Origin: FEN-1219 sp963713355
Lineage (GTDB): Bacteria; Pseudomonadota; Gammaproteobacteria; Steroidobacterales; Rariloculaceae
Direction of reading: 5' to 3'
Assembly: GCA_963713355.1 (NCBI GenBank)
Contig: CAVQLK010000006.1
Coordinates: forward strand, 1,178,001-1,242,000
Length of the DNA: 64,000 nucleotides
Every line of letters starts with the position of its first letter. Within the stretch, counting starts at the first letter, position 1. A program made the position numbers and the translations under genes. Below are positions 45,401-51,917 of this stretch, piece after piece. The notes beneath the pieces were generated by a model. The model searched no databases. It had not been told where the DNA came from and was given only the letters and a program-made list of their open reading frames with translations.

Positions 45401-45694
45401 GTCGACGACGGCATCGTCGAGCGTACGCGGCTCGGACCGGAGCAGCCCGGCTACAACGTCGCGGCGCCGGGCAGCGTGACGTTCAACACGGTCGGCTCGT
45501 ACGAGGTCTATTCGACGACCGCGATGTACGACTTCAGCTTGAGCGGCGGCAACACGATGCAGCTCTGGGGATCGATCAACAACCTGACGGACGAGGACCC
45601 GCCGCTCTATGGCGGTGCCACGGGCGGCAGCAACGCGATCTTCTACTCGACGGCGGGTCGCGAGTATCGCGTGGGACTGCGGCTCGGCTTCTGA
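42479..45694 (+). CDS. TonB-dependent outer-membrane receptor
   Basis: Large active transporter of the outer membrane, 1071 residues. ATG 42479 (GTG three bases earlier is possible) has GGGGGG upstream, and a signal peptide ends SANAQQPA. The TonB-box-like/plug start is EEITVTGSRIRRDDFSSAQP. The plug has VINLGQAMVGVPQNVNRN, RTLTLVDSRRHVP and VETVTGGASASYGSGAIGG. The barrel fills the rest with IRMSQSRDIRAPNQRELYYG in the middle, and the terminal strand REYRVGLRLGF ends in Phe, as needed for BAM insertion. Its length fits receptors for carbohydrates, peptides or other large ligands rather than small siderophore receptors. No substrate-specific neighbours are adjacent. Confidence 0.93.
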   Translation: MKQQLLMARVGRLASAIALVLSGATVATSANAQQPAAADEAADRSLEEITVTGSRIRRDDFSSAQPTTVMDNEYLQNLGVINLGQAMVGVPQNVNRNSPDANAGSSFFNGSTLANLRGLNPFFGTRTLTLVDSRRHVPTNQGDGVDLNFVPTILIDRVETVTGGASASYGSGAIGGVQNILLDRDYEGIKAEIDYGTSGEGDGESTHFGVAFGTGIGESGQFVVGVEGEDSEGIFKCASARDWCGTQTGTITNHTFGSPPGFPWDGQPQNIVTGNIREAWNSRNGIFWMPNGTAGNPRVPQSGTPVIGTQLNPAGTGLINYNPGTRGDGFFAAQAIGSEGEGIYDDTVLRSPVERTIGYASFTSDINERLGYFVEASVGTTETSTEGGFTAANYTCIRPDNAYVQLNPALAAFVNANNGGGFGAFPCFGLAPGTPGFPAGLPGGVPLMKNWENQINSTNDAKTDLTRVAVGFDGEFGESTWTWDAYYQWGKAEREQSLQDLVHENRYNYAIDTVLVGGVPTCRSVADPNVLTPVASSNITNTLGRLVANPELRIGCQPLNPFGTGAIPAAAKAYAFGFIRENTDVEQNMVEFVASGDIAEGFGAGSLKAAAGVSFRSEELSNLAAEELGDAVRRDFAIQFGESFAGDVDVLEVFTEFDLPLHERFALNAAARHSEYTNTAGFGTPDPGAEYKYNIDTWKLGAQIDVLPALSIRMSQSRDIRAPNQRELYYGQVFTPGSFFGFIAPPFSTNPWTNTTAQDPVSSTLYGGARNGVLPEEADTTTIGFVIQPQESNLRFAIDYFDITLENSITPANLSITIQGCYAGIVSYCDKITDGITTPWQNPALDHNGNPTPGAGPKNTIPCPATCFVDIENYYSETFNAGTYDIKGFDFTLDWLKELDNGSLMVRFLGTRTLEQEVSIVRSPFADLPPTDIVGAVGNAVGFLSDYASASDFTGSLTATWMRGNFSLTGNMRYVDDGIVERTRLGPEQPGYNVAAPGSVTFNTVGSYEVYSTTAMYDFSLSGGNTMQLWGSINNLTDEDPPLYGGATGGSNAIFYSTAGREYRVGLRLGF

Positions 45695-45724
45695 TCTAGG
45701 GTAACGACTCGGTCGCGAGACCGA

Positions 45725-45757
45725 AGGCCGCACTCGGAGACGAGTGCGGCCTTTTTC
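45725..45757 (+). terminator. Intrinsic terminator after the TonB-receptor gene
   Basis: Perfect 12-bp stem (45725-45736 with 45741-45752, AGGCCGCACTCG/CGAGTGCGGCCT) and a GAGA tetraloop, followed by a run of five T including the last stem base. It is 30 bases past the receptor stop and directly before the end of the convergent decarboxylase-family gene. On the minus strand the stem is preceded by an A run, so it may act on both transcripts. Confidence 0.92.
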
Positions 45758-45766
45758 GTTGCGCGG

Positions 45767-46177
45767 CTATTTCTTCGCGAACGCGCCCAGCTCCTTGAGC
45801 ACCTCGTTGGCCGCCTTGAACGCGTCGAGGCCGGCCGGAATGCCGCAATACACGGTCGCGTGCAGCAGCACTTCCTTGATCTCCTCGACGGTCACGCCGT
45901 TGTTCAAAGCGCCGCGCACGTGCAGCTTGATCTCGGGCGCCCGGTTCAGCGCCGTCAGCATCGCGAGGTTGATGAGGCTGCGCGTCTTGCGGTCGAGGCC
46001 GGAGCGCGTCCACGCATAGCCCCAGCACCATTCCGTCGTGATGTTCTGGAACGCCATCATGAAGTCGTTCGCCGATTTCAACGAGTTGTCGACGTATTCG
46101 GCTCCGAGCACCTCGCGACGAACTTCGAGGCCGCGGTCGAATAGTTCTTCGATGGTTTCGTCTCTGCGTTCAGTCAT
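45767..46177 (-). CDS. Carboxymuconolactone-decarboxylase-family protein
   Basis: 136-residue protein of the CMD/AhpD-like superfamily. ATG 46177 is chosen and gives MTERRDETIEELFDRGLEVR. The central helix pair is DRKTRSLINLAMLTALNRAP and the conserved EIKLHVRGALNNGVTVEEI leads to LLHATVYCGIPAGLDAF. This is the PcaC-type signature with its conserved His and Gly residues. A single Cys is seen in the YCGIPAG segment, without a CxxC redox motif, so peroxidase activity of the AhpD kind is unlikely. In the beta-ketoadipate pathway PcaC decarboxylates 4-carboxymuconolactone, but no other pca gene is near. A TetR regulator gene lies directly upstream on the same strand. Confidence 0.88.
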   Translation of the reverse strand: MTERRDETIEELFDRGLEVRREVLGAEYVDNSLKSANDFMMAFQNITTEWCWGYAWTRSGLDRKTRSLINLAMLTALNRAPEIKLHVRGALNNGVTVEEIKEVLLHATVYCGIPAGLDAFKAANEVLKELGAFAKK

Positions 46178-46259
46178 TGCGTAAGCTCCATGTTGGCAAC
46201 GGAAATGGAGGTGCGGCGAGCGCGCCTGCACCGGTGAGCAGTGTCGTCGATCGGAAAGG

Positions 46260-46824
46260 CTAGCGGCCCGGGAAGACGACGTCGAGCATCGCGCGGATGT
46301 ACTCGCGATGCTGCTGCGAGGTCAGGTGCCTGCTGCTGCATGTACGAGTGGATGTGGCGGGACTCGATCGCGCCGATCAGGATATCGGCCGTGGTGGGTG
46401 CGTCGACGATGGTCAGGAGGCCCAGCGTTGCGGCCTGACTCAGCCACGCCGCAAGCCGCGCGCGCAACTGCGAAGGCGTGGGCTCGGGCAGGTTCGTTTC
46501 GATGCAGGCTGCGCGCAAAGTGATCGAGGCCGAGATCACGGCGCCGAGGTACTCATTGATCTCGATCAGCACGTGGCCGAGCTGCTCGCGGACTGGCACG
46601 CCGGGCTGGACGCCGCGGTCGAGCTCCGTGACAGCGGTGCCCTCGGGCTGAAACGCCATCAGCATGAGCTGCTGTTTCGACCCCGTGCGCTGAAACAACG
46701 TCGCAGTCGAGACGCCGAGCTTCTTGGCGACCATTGCCACAGGTGCTTTGGGGCCGCGATCGAGGAAAACCTCGCGTGCGGCGACGCTGATCTCGCGATC
46801 GCTGACTTGCCTGCGCCGTCCCAT
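46260..46824 (-). CDS. TetR-family regulator, frameshifted near the 3' end
   Basis: Transcriptional repressor type protein, about 187 residues once corrected. The N-terminal helix-turn-helix reads AAREVFLDRGPKAPVAMVAK and LGVSTATLFQRTGSKQQLM. The C-terminal domain would bind an unknown ligand. As read, the frame runs on to 46174 with an implausible basic tail. One surplus base in the CC at 46329-46330 explains this: after HSYMQQQ the other frame continues HLTSQQHREYIRAMLDVVFPG and stops at 46260. The corrected span (565 minus 1 bases) is a whole number of codons and ends 82 bases before the decarboxylase-family gene. It probably regulates that gene or itself. Confidence 0.82.
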
Positions 46825-47015
46825 AGGCGCGCATGATAGCGTGAAAAAAGGCAGCCGCGGGCGCGGGGTCAGTGCCGACGGCTCGATGCTCGAGAACGGG
46901 GCGCGGCGCTCTTCATCGCGTCCCGTTATGGTGCGGTGCGAGCCGCATATGCCCGCGACCGCTCACGGCGCGTGCATCGGCGCCCCTGCATGCTTCTTGC
47001 ATCGGGCATCGCTGC

Positions 47016-47639
47016 ATGGTGCAGCGTCCGCTAAGAATTCTAATAATCGACGAGAACGCCGTGCGGGCAGCCATCCTCGAGGAAGGGTTACGCGTGGCGA
47101 GCGACGGCGAGCACGGCGGCGTGCCGGAGGTTCACCACATCCGGGACATGGCCAACCTGCTGGCGCGCATCGGCGCCGTCGATCCCGACGTCATCCTCAT
47201 CGATCTCGGGAATCCGAGCCGAGATACGCTCGAGCAGATGTTCCAGGTGTCGCGCCTCGCGCGGCGGCCCGTCGCCATGTTCGTCGACAAGTCTGACAGC
47301 GCGACTGTGCAAGCCGCGATCGACGCCGGCGTTTCTGCGTACGTCGTAGACGGGCTTCGTAAGGAGCGCGTGCGATCGATCCTCGATGTGACGATCAGCC
47401 GCTTTCACGCGTTTGATCGGCTCCAGAGCGAGCTCCAACTGGCCAAGTCGGCACTCGAGGACCGCAAGATCATCGAGCAAGCCAAGGCAATCCTGATGCA
47501 GCAACGCGGCTGCTCCGAGGACGAGGCGTACGTGCTATTGCGCCGCACCGCGATGAATCAGAACCGCAAGATCGCGGAGCTCGCTCGCTCGCTAGTAGCC
47601 GCTGCCGCACTGCTACGCAATGGAGGCGAGCGTGACTGA
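47016..47639 (+). CDS. nasT: Nitrate-responsive antiterminator NasT (receiver-ANTAR)
   Basis: RNA-binding antiterminator, 207 residues, with a response-regulator-like receiver domain (PLRILIIDENAVRAAILEEG, then VDPDVILIDLGNPSRDTLEQ) and a C-terminal ANTAR domain. The ANTAR domain carries the signature EDRKIIEQAKAILMQQRGCS and DEAYVLLRRTAMNQNRKIAE. In characterised systems NasT is held by NasS and released when NasS binds nitrate or nitrite, then stabilises a two-hairpin RNA and prevents termination. Two such RNA leaders are visible downstream (48973-49049 and 50470-50560). The nasS start overlaps its end. The 191-base gap upstream to the divergent TetR gene would hold the nasT promoter, which was not resolved. 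Confidence 0.93.
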   Translation: MVQRPLRILIIDENAVRAAILEEGLRVASDGEHGGVPEVHHIRDMANLLARIGAVDPDVILIDLGNPSRDTLEQMFQVSRLARRPVAMFVDKSDSATVQAAIDAGVSAYVVDGLRKERVRSILDVTISRFHAFDRLQSELQLAKSALEDRKIIEQAKAILMQQRGCSEDEAYVLLRRTAMNQNRKIAELARSLVAAAALLRNGGERD

Positions 47640-48786
47640 ACGAATCATCGCGGCGTTCGTGCCGCTCGTCGACTGCGCGGTGCTCGTGGCTGCTCGCGAG
47701 GAGGGGTTCGCCGCCGAGGCCGGACTCGAGCTCGTGCTCGTCAAGGAGCCGTCGTGGGCGAGCTTGCGCGATCACCTGTGCCTCGGGCACGTGGACTGCG
47801 CGCATGCGCTGGCGCCGTTGCCCGTTGCCCTTACGCTCGGCGTCGGCCACGTGCAGGTCGACTGCGTCGCGCCGTTCGTGCTTGGGCGCTGCGGCAACGC
47901 AGTGACGGTTTCGCGCCGGCTGTTCGCGGAGATGCAGGCGAAAGCGCCGGACGCGAGCTTCGCGAATCCGGCCGAATCCGGCCGTGCGCTCGCGGCCGTC
48001 GTGCGGCAGCGCGCGCAGCCGCTGACGCTCGGCATGGTCTTCCCGTTCTCGAACCACAATTTCGACTTGCGATACTGGCTCGCGGCCGCCGGCGTGCACC
48101 CGGACCGCGACGTTCGGCTGGTCGCTATCCCGCCGCCGCTGATGGTCGAGAGCTTGCGCGCCGGTCATATCGACGGATTTTGTGTCGGCGAGCCGTGGAA
48201 CAGCCTGGCGGTCGAGCAGGAGCTCGGCCAGATCGTTGCGACGCAGTCGCAGCTGTTTCCGCGCGCGGTCGAGAAGGTACTCGCGCTGCGGACGGCATTC
48301 GCGCAGCATTCGGAACGGGTTGCCAAGCTGCTGCAAGCGCTCGATGCGGCTGCGGCTTGGGCCGACGAGCCGGCGAACCACGCGCGACTCGCGTCATATC
48401 TCGCGCGACCGGCCTATCTCGGTCTGCCGCAAGAGCTCATCGCGGCCGCGCTCGGCGGGCGGGTGCGGCTCGGCACGAGCGCCGTGCACGATCCCGAGTT
48501 TCTCTTCTTTCACCGGCACGCCGCGAATGCGCCGCGCGAAGTCGATGGCCTCTGGGCGTATGCGCAAATGGCCCGTTGGGGGCAGCTCGCGCCGAGCCGC
48601 GATGCAGAGCGGGCCGCCGCAAAGGTGTTTGCACCGGACCTTTATCGTCAGAGTGTGCGGCGCGGCGCCGAACCGGCGTCGCCGTTGCCGGCGTTCGATC
48701 GCATCGCGTTCTCGTCGACGAACGTGGCCGCGTATCTAGCACACTTCGACGTGCACACGCCGTTTACCGAAGCTCGCATGCTCTGA
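47620..48786 (+). CDS. nasS: Nitrate/nitrite sensor NasS (NrtA-like, unexported)
   Basis: 388-residue protein of the NrtA/CmpA solute-binding fold without a signal peptide, as expected for the cytoplasmic sensor NasS. Recognisable blocks are FVPLVDCAVLVAAREEGF, KEPSWASLRDHLCLGHVDCA, LGMVFPFSNHNFDLRYWLAA and DGFCVGEPWNSLAV, and FCVGEPWN is shared with NrtA at 50603. It sequesters NasT until nitrate or nitrite binds. The start (ATG 47620) overlaps nasT by 20 bases. GTG 47632, overlapping the nasT TGA, is an alternative. nasT-nasS in tandem directly before their target units is the classical arrangement, here with nasT first. Confidence 0.92.
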   Translation: MEASVTERIIAAFVPLVDCAVLVAAREEGFAAEAGLELVLVKEPSWASLRDHLCLGHVDCAHALAPLPVALTLGVGHVQVDCVAPFVLGRCGNAVTVSRRLFAEMQAKAPDASFANPAESGRALAAVVRQRAQPLTLGMVFPFSNHNFDLRYWLAAAGVHPDRDVRLVAIPPPLMVESLRAGHIDGFCVGEPWNSLAVEQELGQIVATQSQLFPRAVEKVLALRTAFAQHSERVAKLLQALDAAAAWADEPANHARLASYLARPAYLGLPQELIAAALGGRVRLGTSAVHDPEFLFFHRHAANAPREVDGLWAYAQMARWGQLAPSRDAERAAAKVFAPDLYRQSVRRGAEPASPLPAFDRIAFSSTNVAAYLAHFDVHTPFTEARML

Positions 48787-48940
48787 GCTCTCGCTGCACG
48801 CTTTTGCACCGCCAGGATGCGCCGCTGAACCATCGTGGCGCAGCTTCTTGCTCGTGCAGTCTCGCCGTTCTCGCATACGCGCGGCCAAAACTTACGCGCG
48901 CTCAAGTCGTTGCGAATAACAGCGCTGTTGTGCGCGCCAT

Positions 48941-48956
48941 TGGCATGACCTTTGTA
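48941..48956 (+). promoter_or_regulatory. Sigma-54 (-24/-12) promoter for the nitrate porin
   Basis: TGGCATGACCTTTGTA fits the RpoN consensus TGGCAC-N5-TTGCA with the invariant GG (48942-48943) and the -12 G (48954) separated by the required 10 bases. The -12 element is GT instead of GC. The predicted start is near 48966, placing the first ANTAR hairpin at about +8. The stronger version of the same element stands before nrtA. Confidence 0.75.
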
Positions 48957-48972
48957 ATGAACATCGCAACGA

Positions 48973-49049
48973 CGAGTCCAACGCCGGGCTCGCGCTAGCA
49001 ACGCCGCTGGAGTGCGCCGAAGGGTCGGACACTTGCAGCGGTTTTTTTT
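48973..49049 (+). promoter_or_regulatory. NasT-responsive ANTAR leader with intrinsic terminator, porin unit
   Basis: Hairpin P1 has a 7-bp stem (48973-48979 with 48986-48992, one T-G wobble) and hexaloop AACGCC. Two bases later hairpin P2 has a 5-bp stem (48995-48999 with 49006-49010) and the identical hexaloop AACGCC. A at loop position 1 and G at position 4 are the hallmark of ANTAR targets. The 3' side of P2 overlaps the 5' arm of a terminator (CCGCTG 49004-49009 with CAGCGG 49036-49041, further inner pairs AGTG/CACT and CCGA/TCGG), followed by eight T (49042-49049). P2 and terminator are mutually exclusive, as needed for antitermination by NasT. Confidence 0.88.
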
Positions 49050-49108
49050 GTCACGCGACAGCATCGGAACAGCGACAAGTCCGAGCAGCAACAAGGGAGC
49101 AAATTTAG

Positions 49109-50305
49109 ATGCGGCACATTGCAACGGTACTCGCGAGCGTCGCCGCGCTCGCTCCGGCGTACGGCGCCGAAACGTGGGGAGAGGCACTACGCGAAGGCGA
49201 TCTCATCATCGATCTGCGCGCACGCTATGAAACCGTCGAGCAAGTCGGCTTCACGTCGTCGGCCGACGCGCTGACGAACCGCTTACGAGCCGGCTTCCAG
49301 ACGGCGCCGCTTAAAGGCACGGCGTTTATCGCCGAGGGGGTGATCGTCGACGACCTCGTCGATGACTACAACAGCACGACGAACGGCCAAACGGAGTACC
49401 CCGTCGTGGCCGATCCCGCCGATTTTGCCGCGGTCAACCGGTTCGCCGTGATCAACAAGTCGCTCGAGCGCACGACGCTGACGTTTGGCCGGCAGCGCAT
49501 CGTCCACGACGACCAGCGCTTTGTCGGCAACGTCGGCTGGCGGCAGAACGAGCAGACGTTCGACGCGCTGCGTTCGCAGTGGGCCGGCACGAAGGTCAAG
49601 TCTGACTTGACCTATGCCTCCCAGGTGAATCGTGTGTTCGGTCCCGACTCGCCGCAGGGCAAGTGGGAAGGCGACGTCGTGCTCGCGAACTTTGTTTACA
49701 CGGCGCCGGTCGGCGCACTGACATTTTTCGATTACTACCTCGATATCGACGGAGTGGGCTCGGCATCGAGTAACACGTTTGGCGTCAAGCTCGCGGGCTC
49801 GAAGCCAATCGGCAAGCTGACGGGCACCTACGCACTTGCGTACGCGCAGCAGAGCGAAGCCGGCTCGAACCCGGGGGACGTGGACACCGACTACGAGCTC
49901 CTCGAAGGTGGAATCAACTTCGCGAAGTTCGGTGTTGCGCTCGGTTACGAAGTTCTCGGCAGCGACGGGACCGTCGGATTCGCGACGCCGCTCGCCACCT
50001 TGCACGCATTCCAAGGGTGGGCCGACAAGTTCCTCGCGACTCCATCGGCCGGCATCGAGGACAGCTACGTGCGCTTCAGCCTTCCGCTGGGCAAGCCGGG
50101 GCCGTTTACGAGCCTTGCAGCGGTCGCCGTATTTCACGACTACGACGCGGATTTCGGCAGCGCTCACTTCGGTGAGGAGTTGAACGTTCAGTTCGTCGCG
50201 CGCACCGAACGGATGGCGTTCACGGCGAAGCTCGCCGACTACCGCGCGGACGGCTTACTTACCGATACCGAAAAACTCTGGCTCTCGTTCGAGTACGCGT
50301 TCTGA
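49109..50305 (+). CDS. Alginate-export-like outer-membrane porin in the nitrate locus
   Basis: 398-residue beta-barrel protein with a signal peptide (ATVLASVAALAPAYGAE). The barrel is of the alginate_exp type (AlgE-like superfamily): LIIDLRARYETVEQVGF as first strand, LTNRLRAGFQTAPLKGTAFI, TTLTFGRQRIVHDDQRFVGN, and a terminal strand KLWLSFEYAF ending in Phe. It stands between nasS and nrtA and has its own sigma-54 promoter and NasT-type leader, so it is almost certainly made under nitrate-assimilation conditions. It most likely lets nitrate or nitrite cross the outer membrane. The leader ends about 60 bases before ATG 49109, which has AGGGAG upstream. No alginate genes are nearby. Confidence 0.87.
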   Translation: MRHIATVLASVAALAPAYGAETWGEALREGDLIIDLRARYETVEQVGFTSSADALTNRLRAGFQTAPLKGTAFIAEGVIVDDLVDDYNSTTNGQTEYPVVADPADFAAVNRFAVINKSLERTTLTFGRQRIVHDDQRFVGNVGWRQNEQTFDALRSQWAGTKVKSDLTYASQVNRVFGPDSPQGKWEGDVVLANFVYTAPVGALTFFDYYLDIDGVGSASSNTFGVKLAGSKPIGKLTGTYALAYAQQSEAGSNPGDVDTDYELLEGGINFAKFGVALGYEVLGSDGTVGFATPLATLHAFQGWADKFLATPSAGIEDSYVRFSLPLGKPGPFTSLAAVAVFHDYDADFGSAHFGEELNVQFVARTERMAFTAKLADYRADGLLTDTEKLWLSFEYAF

Positions 50306-50436
50306 TGGTGACCAGCTCGGTCGCGCACACGAGAATTTGCCCCGAATCGGCGCGTCAACGCGTGTGCTTCGCACTGTGATGGGGCGCCGAACACGCGCGC
50401 CGAGCCCCGATTCGGCGGAGATCCTAGCGTTTACCA

Positions 50437-50453
50437 GTGGCATAGCTCTTGCA
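50437..50453 (+). promoter_or_regulatory. Sigma-54 (-24/-12) promoter for nrtA
   Basis: GTGGCATAGCTCTTGCA is a near-perfect RpoN promoter: GG at 50439-50440, ten bases, then GC at 50451-50452, in the context TGGCAT-N5-TTGCA. The predicted start is near 50463, placing the first ANTAR hairpin at about +8, as for the porin unit. A weak NtrC-like site (CGCACT-N5-GGGGCG, 50470 minus 100, i.e. 50370-50386) lies upstream and is only a candidate. Confidence 0.85.
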
Positions 50454-50469
50454 AAACCGGGTCACGTGG

Positions 50470-50560
50470 CGCTCAACGCCGAGCGGCGCACCCAAGGCAA
50501 CGAAGCCGATCCTGGTTCCGCTTTGCAGCGAAGACAGGAACGCGACGTTGCTTTTTTTTT
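50470..50560 (+). promoter_or_regulatory. NasT-responsive ANTAR leader with intrinsic terminator, nrt-nir-nas unit
   Basis: Hairpin P1 has a 5-bp stem (50470-50474 with 50481-50485, CGCTC/GAGCG) and hexaloop AACGCC. Hairpin P2 has a short GGC/GCC stem (50496-50498 with 50505-50507), possibly extended by CCA/TGG, and hexaloop AACGAA. Both loops have A1 and G4. The P2 loop overlaps the 5' arm of the terminator (GCAACG 50497-50502 with CGTTGC 50546-50551), which encloses GTTCC/GGAAC and CGCT/AGCG pairs and is followed by nine T (50552-50560). The layout matches the porin leader almost base for base in spacing. The rest of the 297-base gap before nrtA holds no gene. Its first part (50323-50420) is rich in inverted repeats built on CCGAATCGG and CGCG. 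Confidence 0.86.
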
Positions 50561-50602
50561 CGCGATTTGCAGCCCAACAGGAATTTCATCCAGGGAGACG
50601 GC

Positions 50603-51913
50603 ATGGCCGGCGACAACAGCATCGTGACCGAAATCAACCCCGTTCGAAGGCAAGTCCTCCGCGGCGCCATTGCCGCCGCTACCGTCGCCGGTGCTTCGAC
50701 TCTATTGCCGCGGCCACTGTATGCCGCGGCAGCGAAGCCTGAAGTCACCAGGGCGGTGTTGGGGTTCATCGCCCTCACCGATGCATCGCCGTTGATCATC
50801 GCGAAGGAGAAGGGCTTCTTCACGAAACATGGCATGCCCGACGTGGAGGTGGCCAAGCAGGCTTCGTGGGGCACGACGCGCGACAACCTCGTGCTCGGCT
50901 CTGGCGGCAACGGCATTGACGGCGCCCACATCCTGACGCCGATGCCGTATCTCATCAGCAGCGGCAAGGTCACGCAGAACAACGTGCCGACGCCGATGTA
51001 CATCCTCGCAAGGCTCAACCTCGACAGTCAGTGCATTTCGGTCTCTGGCGAATACGCCGACCTCGAGGTCGGGCTCGACGCGACGCCGTTCAAGGCCGCG
51101 CTCGAGAAGAAGAAGGCGTCGGGCCAGCCCGTCAAGGCGGCCATGACGTTCCCGGGTGGAACGCACGACTGCTGGATCCGTTACTGGCTCGCGGCGGGCG
51201 GCATCGACCCCGACAAGGATATCGAGACGATAGTCGTTCCGCCGGCGCAAATGGTTGCCAACATGAAAGTCGGCACCATGGATTGCTTTTGCGTCGGCGA
51301 GCCGTGGAACGAGCAGCTCAAGAACCAGAAGATCGGCTACACGGCGATCAACACGGCCGAGCTCTGGAACAAGCATCCGGAAAAAAGCTTCGCGATGCGC
51401 GCGGATTGGGTCGACCGGCATCCGAACGCGACGAAAGCGTTGTTGATGGCCGTTCAAGAGGCGCAGATGTGGTGCGACGAACCCGCGAATCGCACGGAGC
51501 TCGCGCAGATCGTCTCGGGACGACAGTGGTTCAACTGCCCGGTGCCGGACATTCTGCCGCGGTTGCAAGGCCGGTTCGACTACGGCACGGGCAAGGTCGT
51601 CGAGGCGAGCCCACACATCATGAAGTTCTGGAAGGACAACGCATCGTATCCCTATCGCAGTCACGAGCTCTGGTTCATGGTCGAAGGTGTGCGGTGGGGC
51701 AAGTTCAAGGCCGAGGAGGACCTGAACGGGCTCGTCGCCAAGGTCAATCGCGAGGACCTGTGGCGCGAAGCCGCGCAAGAGCTCGGCGTGCCCGCGGCGC
51801 AAATTCCGCAGTCGACGTCGCGCGGCCTCGAGACCTTCTTCGACGGCAAGGTGTTCGACCCGGAGAATCCCGCCGCCTACCTGGCGAGCCTTTCGATCAA
51901 ACGCTCGACCTGA
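50603..51913 (+). CDS. nrtA: Nitrate ABC transporter substrate-binding protein NrtA
   Basis: Periplasmic nitrate/nitrite-binding protein, 436 residues. ATG 50603 has AGGGAG upstream. A Tat-type signal is likely (RRQVLRGAIAAATVAGAS, RR at 15-16). The ligand domain carries KQASWGTTRDNLVLG, GIDGAHILTPMPYL, AMTFPGGTHDCWIRYWLAAG and DCFCVGEPWNEQL, all characteristic of NrtA. Its expression should need nitrogen limitation (sigma-54) and nitrate (NasST). Downstream nrtB starts 4 bases after the stop. A bicarbonate-binding CmpA role is excluded by context with nirBD and nasA. Confidence 0.94.
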   Translation: MAGDNSIVTEINPVRRQVLRGAIAAATVAGASTLLPRPLYAAAAKPEVTRAVLGFIALTDASPLIIAKEKGFFTKHGMPDVEVAKQASWGTTRDNLVLGSGGNGIDGAHILTPMPYLISSGKVTQNNVPTPMYILARLNLDSQCISVSGEYADLEVGLDATPFKAALEKKKASGQPVKAAMTFPGGTHDCWIRYWLAAGGIDPDKDIETIVVPPAQMVANMKVGTMDCFCVGEPWNEQLKNQKIGYTAINTAELWNKHPEKSFAMRADWVDRHPNATKALLMAVQEAQMWCDEPANRTELAQIVSGRQWFNCPVPDILPRLQGRFDYGTGKVVEASPHIMKFWKDNASYPYRSHELWFMVEGVRWGKFKAEEDLNGLVAKVNREDLWREAAQELGVPAAQIPQSTSRGLETFFDGKVFDPENPAAYLASLSIKRST

Positions 51914-51917
51914 CCCA

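Larger units (their letters stand above)
48787..49108 (+). promoter_or_regulatory. Regulatory gap before the nitrate porin: upstream site, palindrome, sigma-54 promoter, ANTAR leader
   Basis: 322 bases without a gene. In order they show a half-perfect NtrC-like site TGCACC-N5-GATGCG at 48805-48821, a perfect 12-base palindrome AACAGCGCTGTT at 48918-48929, a sigma-54-type promoter at 48941-48956, and a leader RNA with two hexaloop hairpins and a terminator (48973-49049). A 10-base inverted repeat, GTCGTTGCGA (48906-48915) and TCGCAACGAC (48964-48973), brackets the promoter. The arrangement predicts nitrogen-status control of initiation and nitrate control of elongation. Confidence 0.75.

Noticed and set aside
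46986..47001. Sigma-54-like sequence CTGCATGCTTCTTGCA upstream of nasT
   Set aside because: The -12 element is good but the invariant -24 GG is TG, and the predicted start would lie about 5 bases before the nasT ATG.
48813..48842. TGCGCC/GGCGCA inverted repeat near 48818-48842 as part of the NasT leader
   Set aside because: It lies more than 120 bases upstream of the predicted sigma-54 start and would not be in the leader RNA. The 13-base loop does not fit the ANTAR hexaloop pattern.
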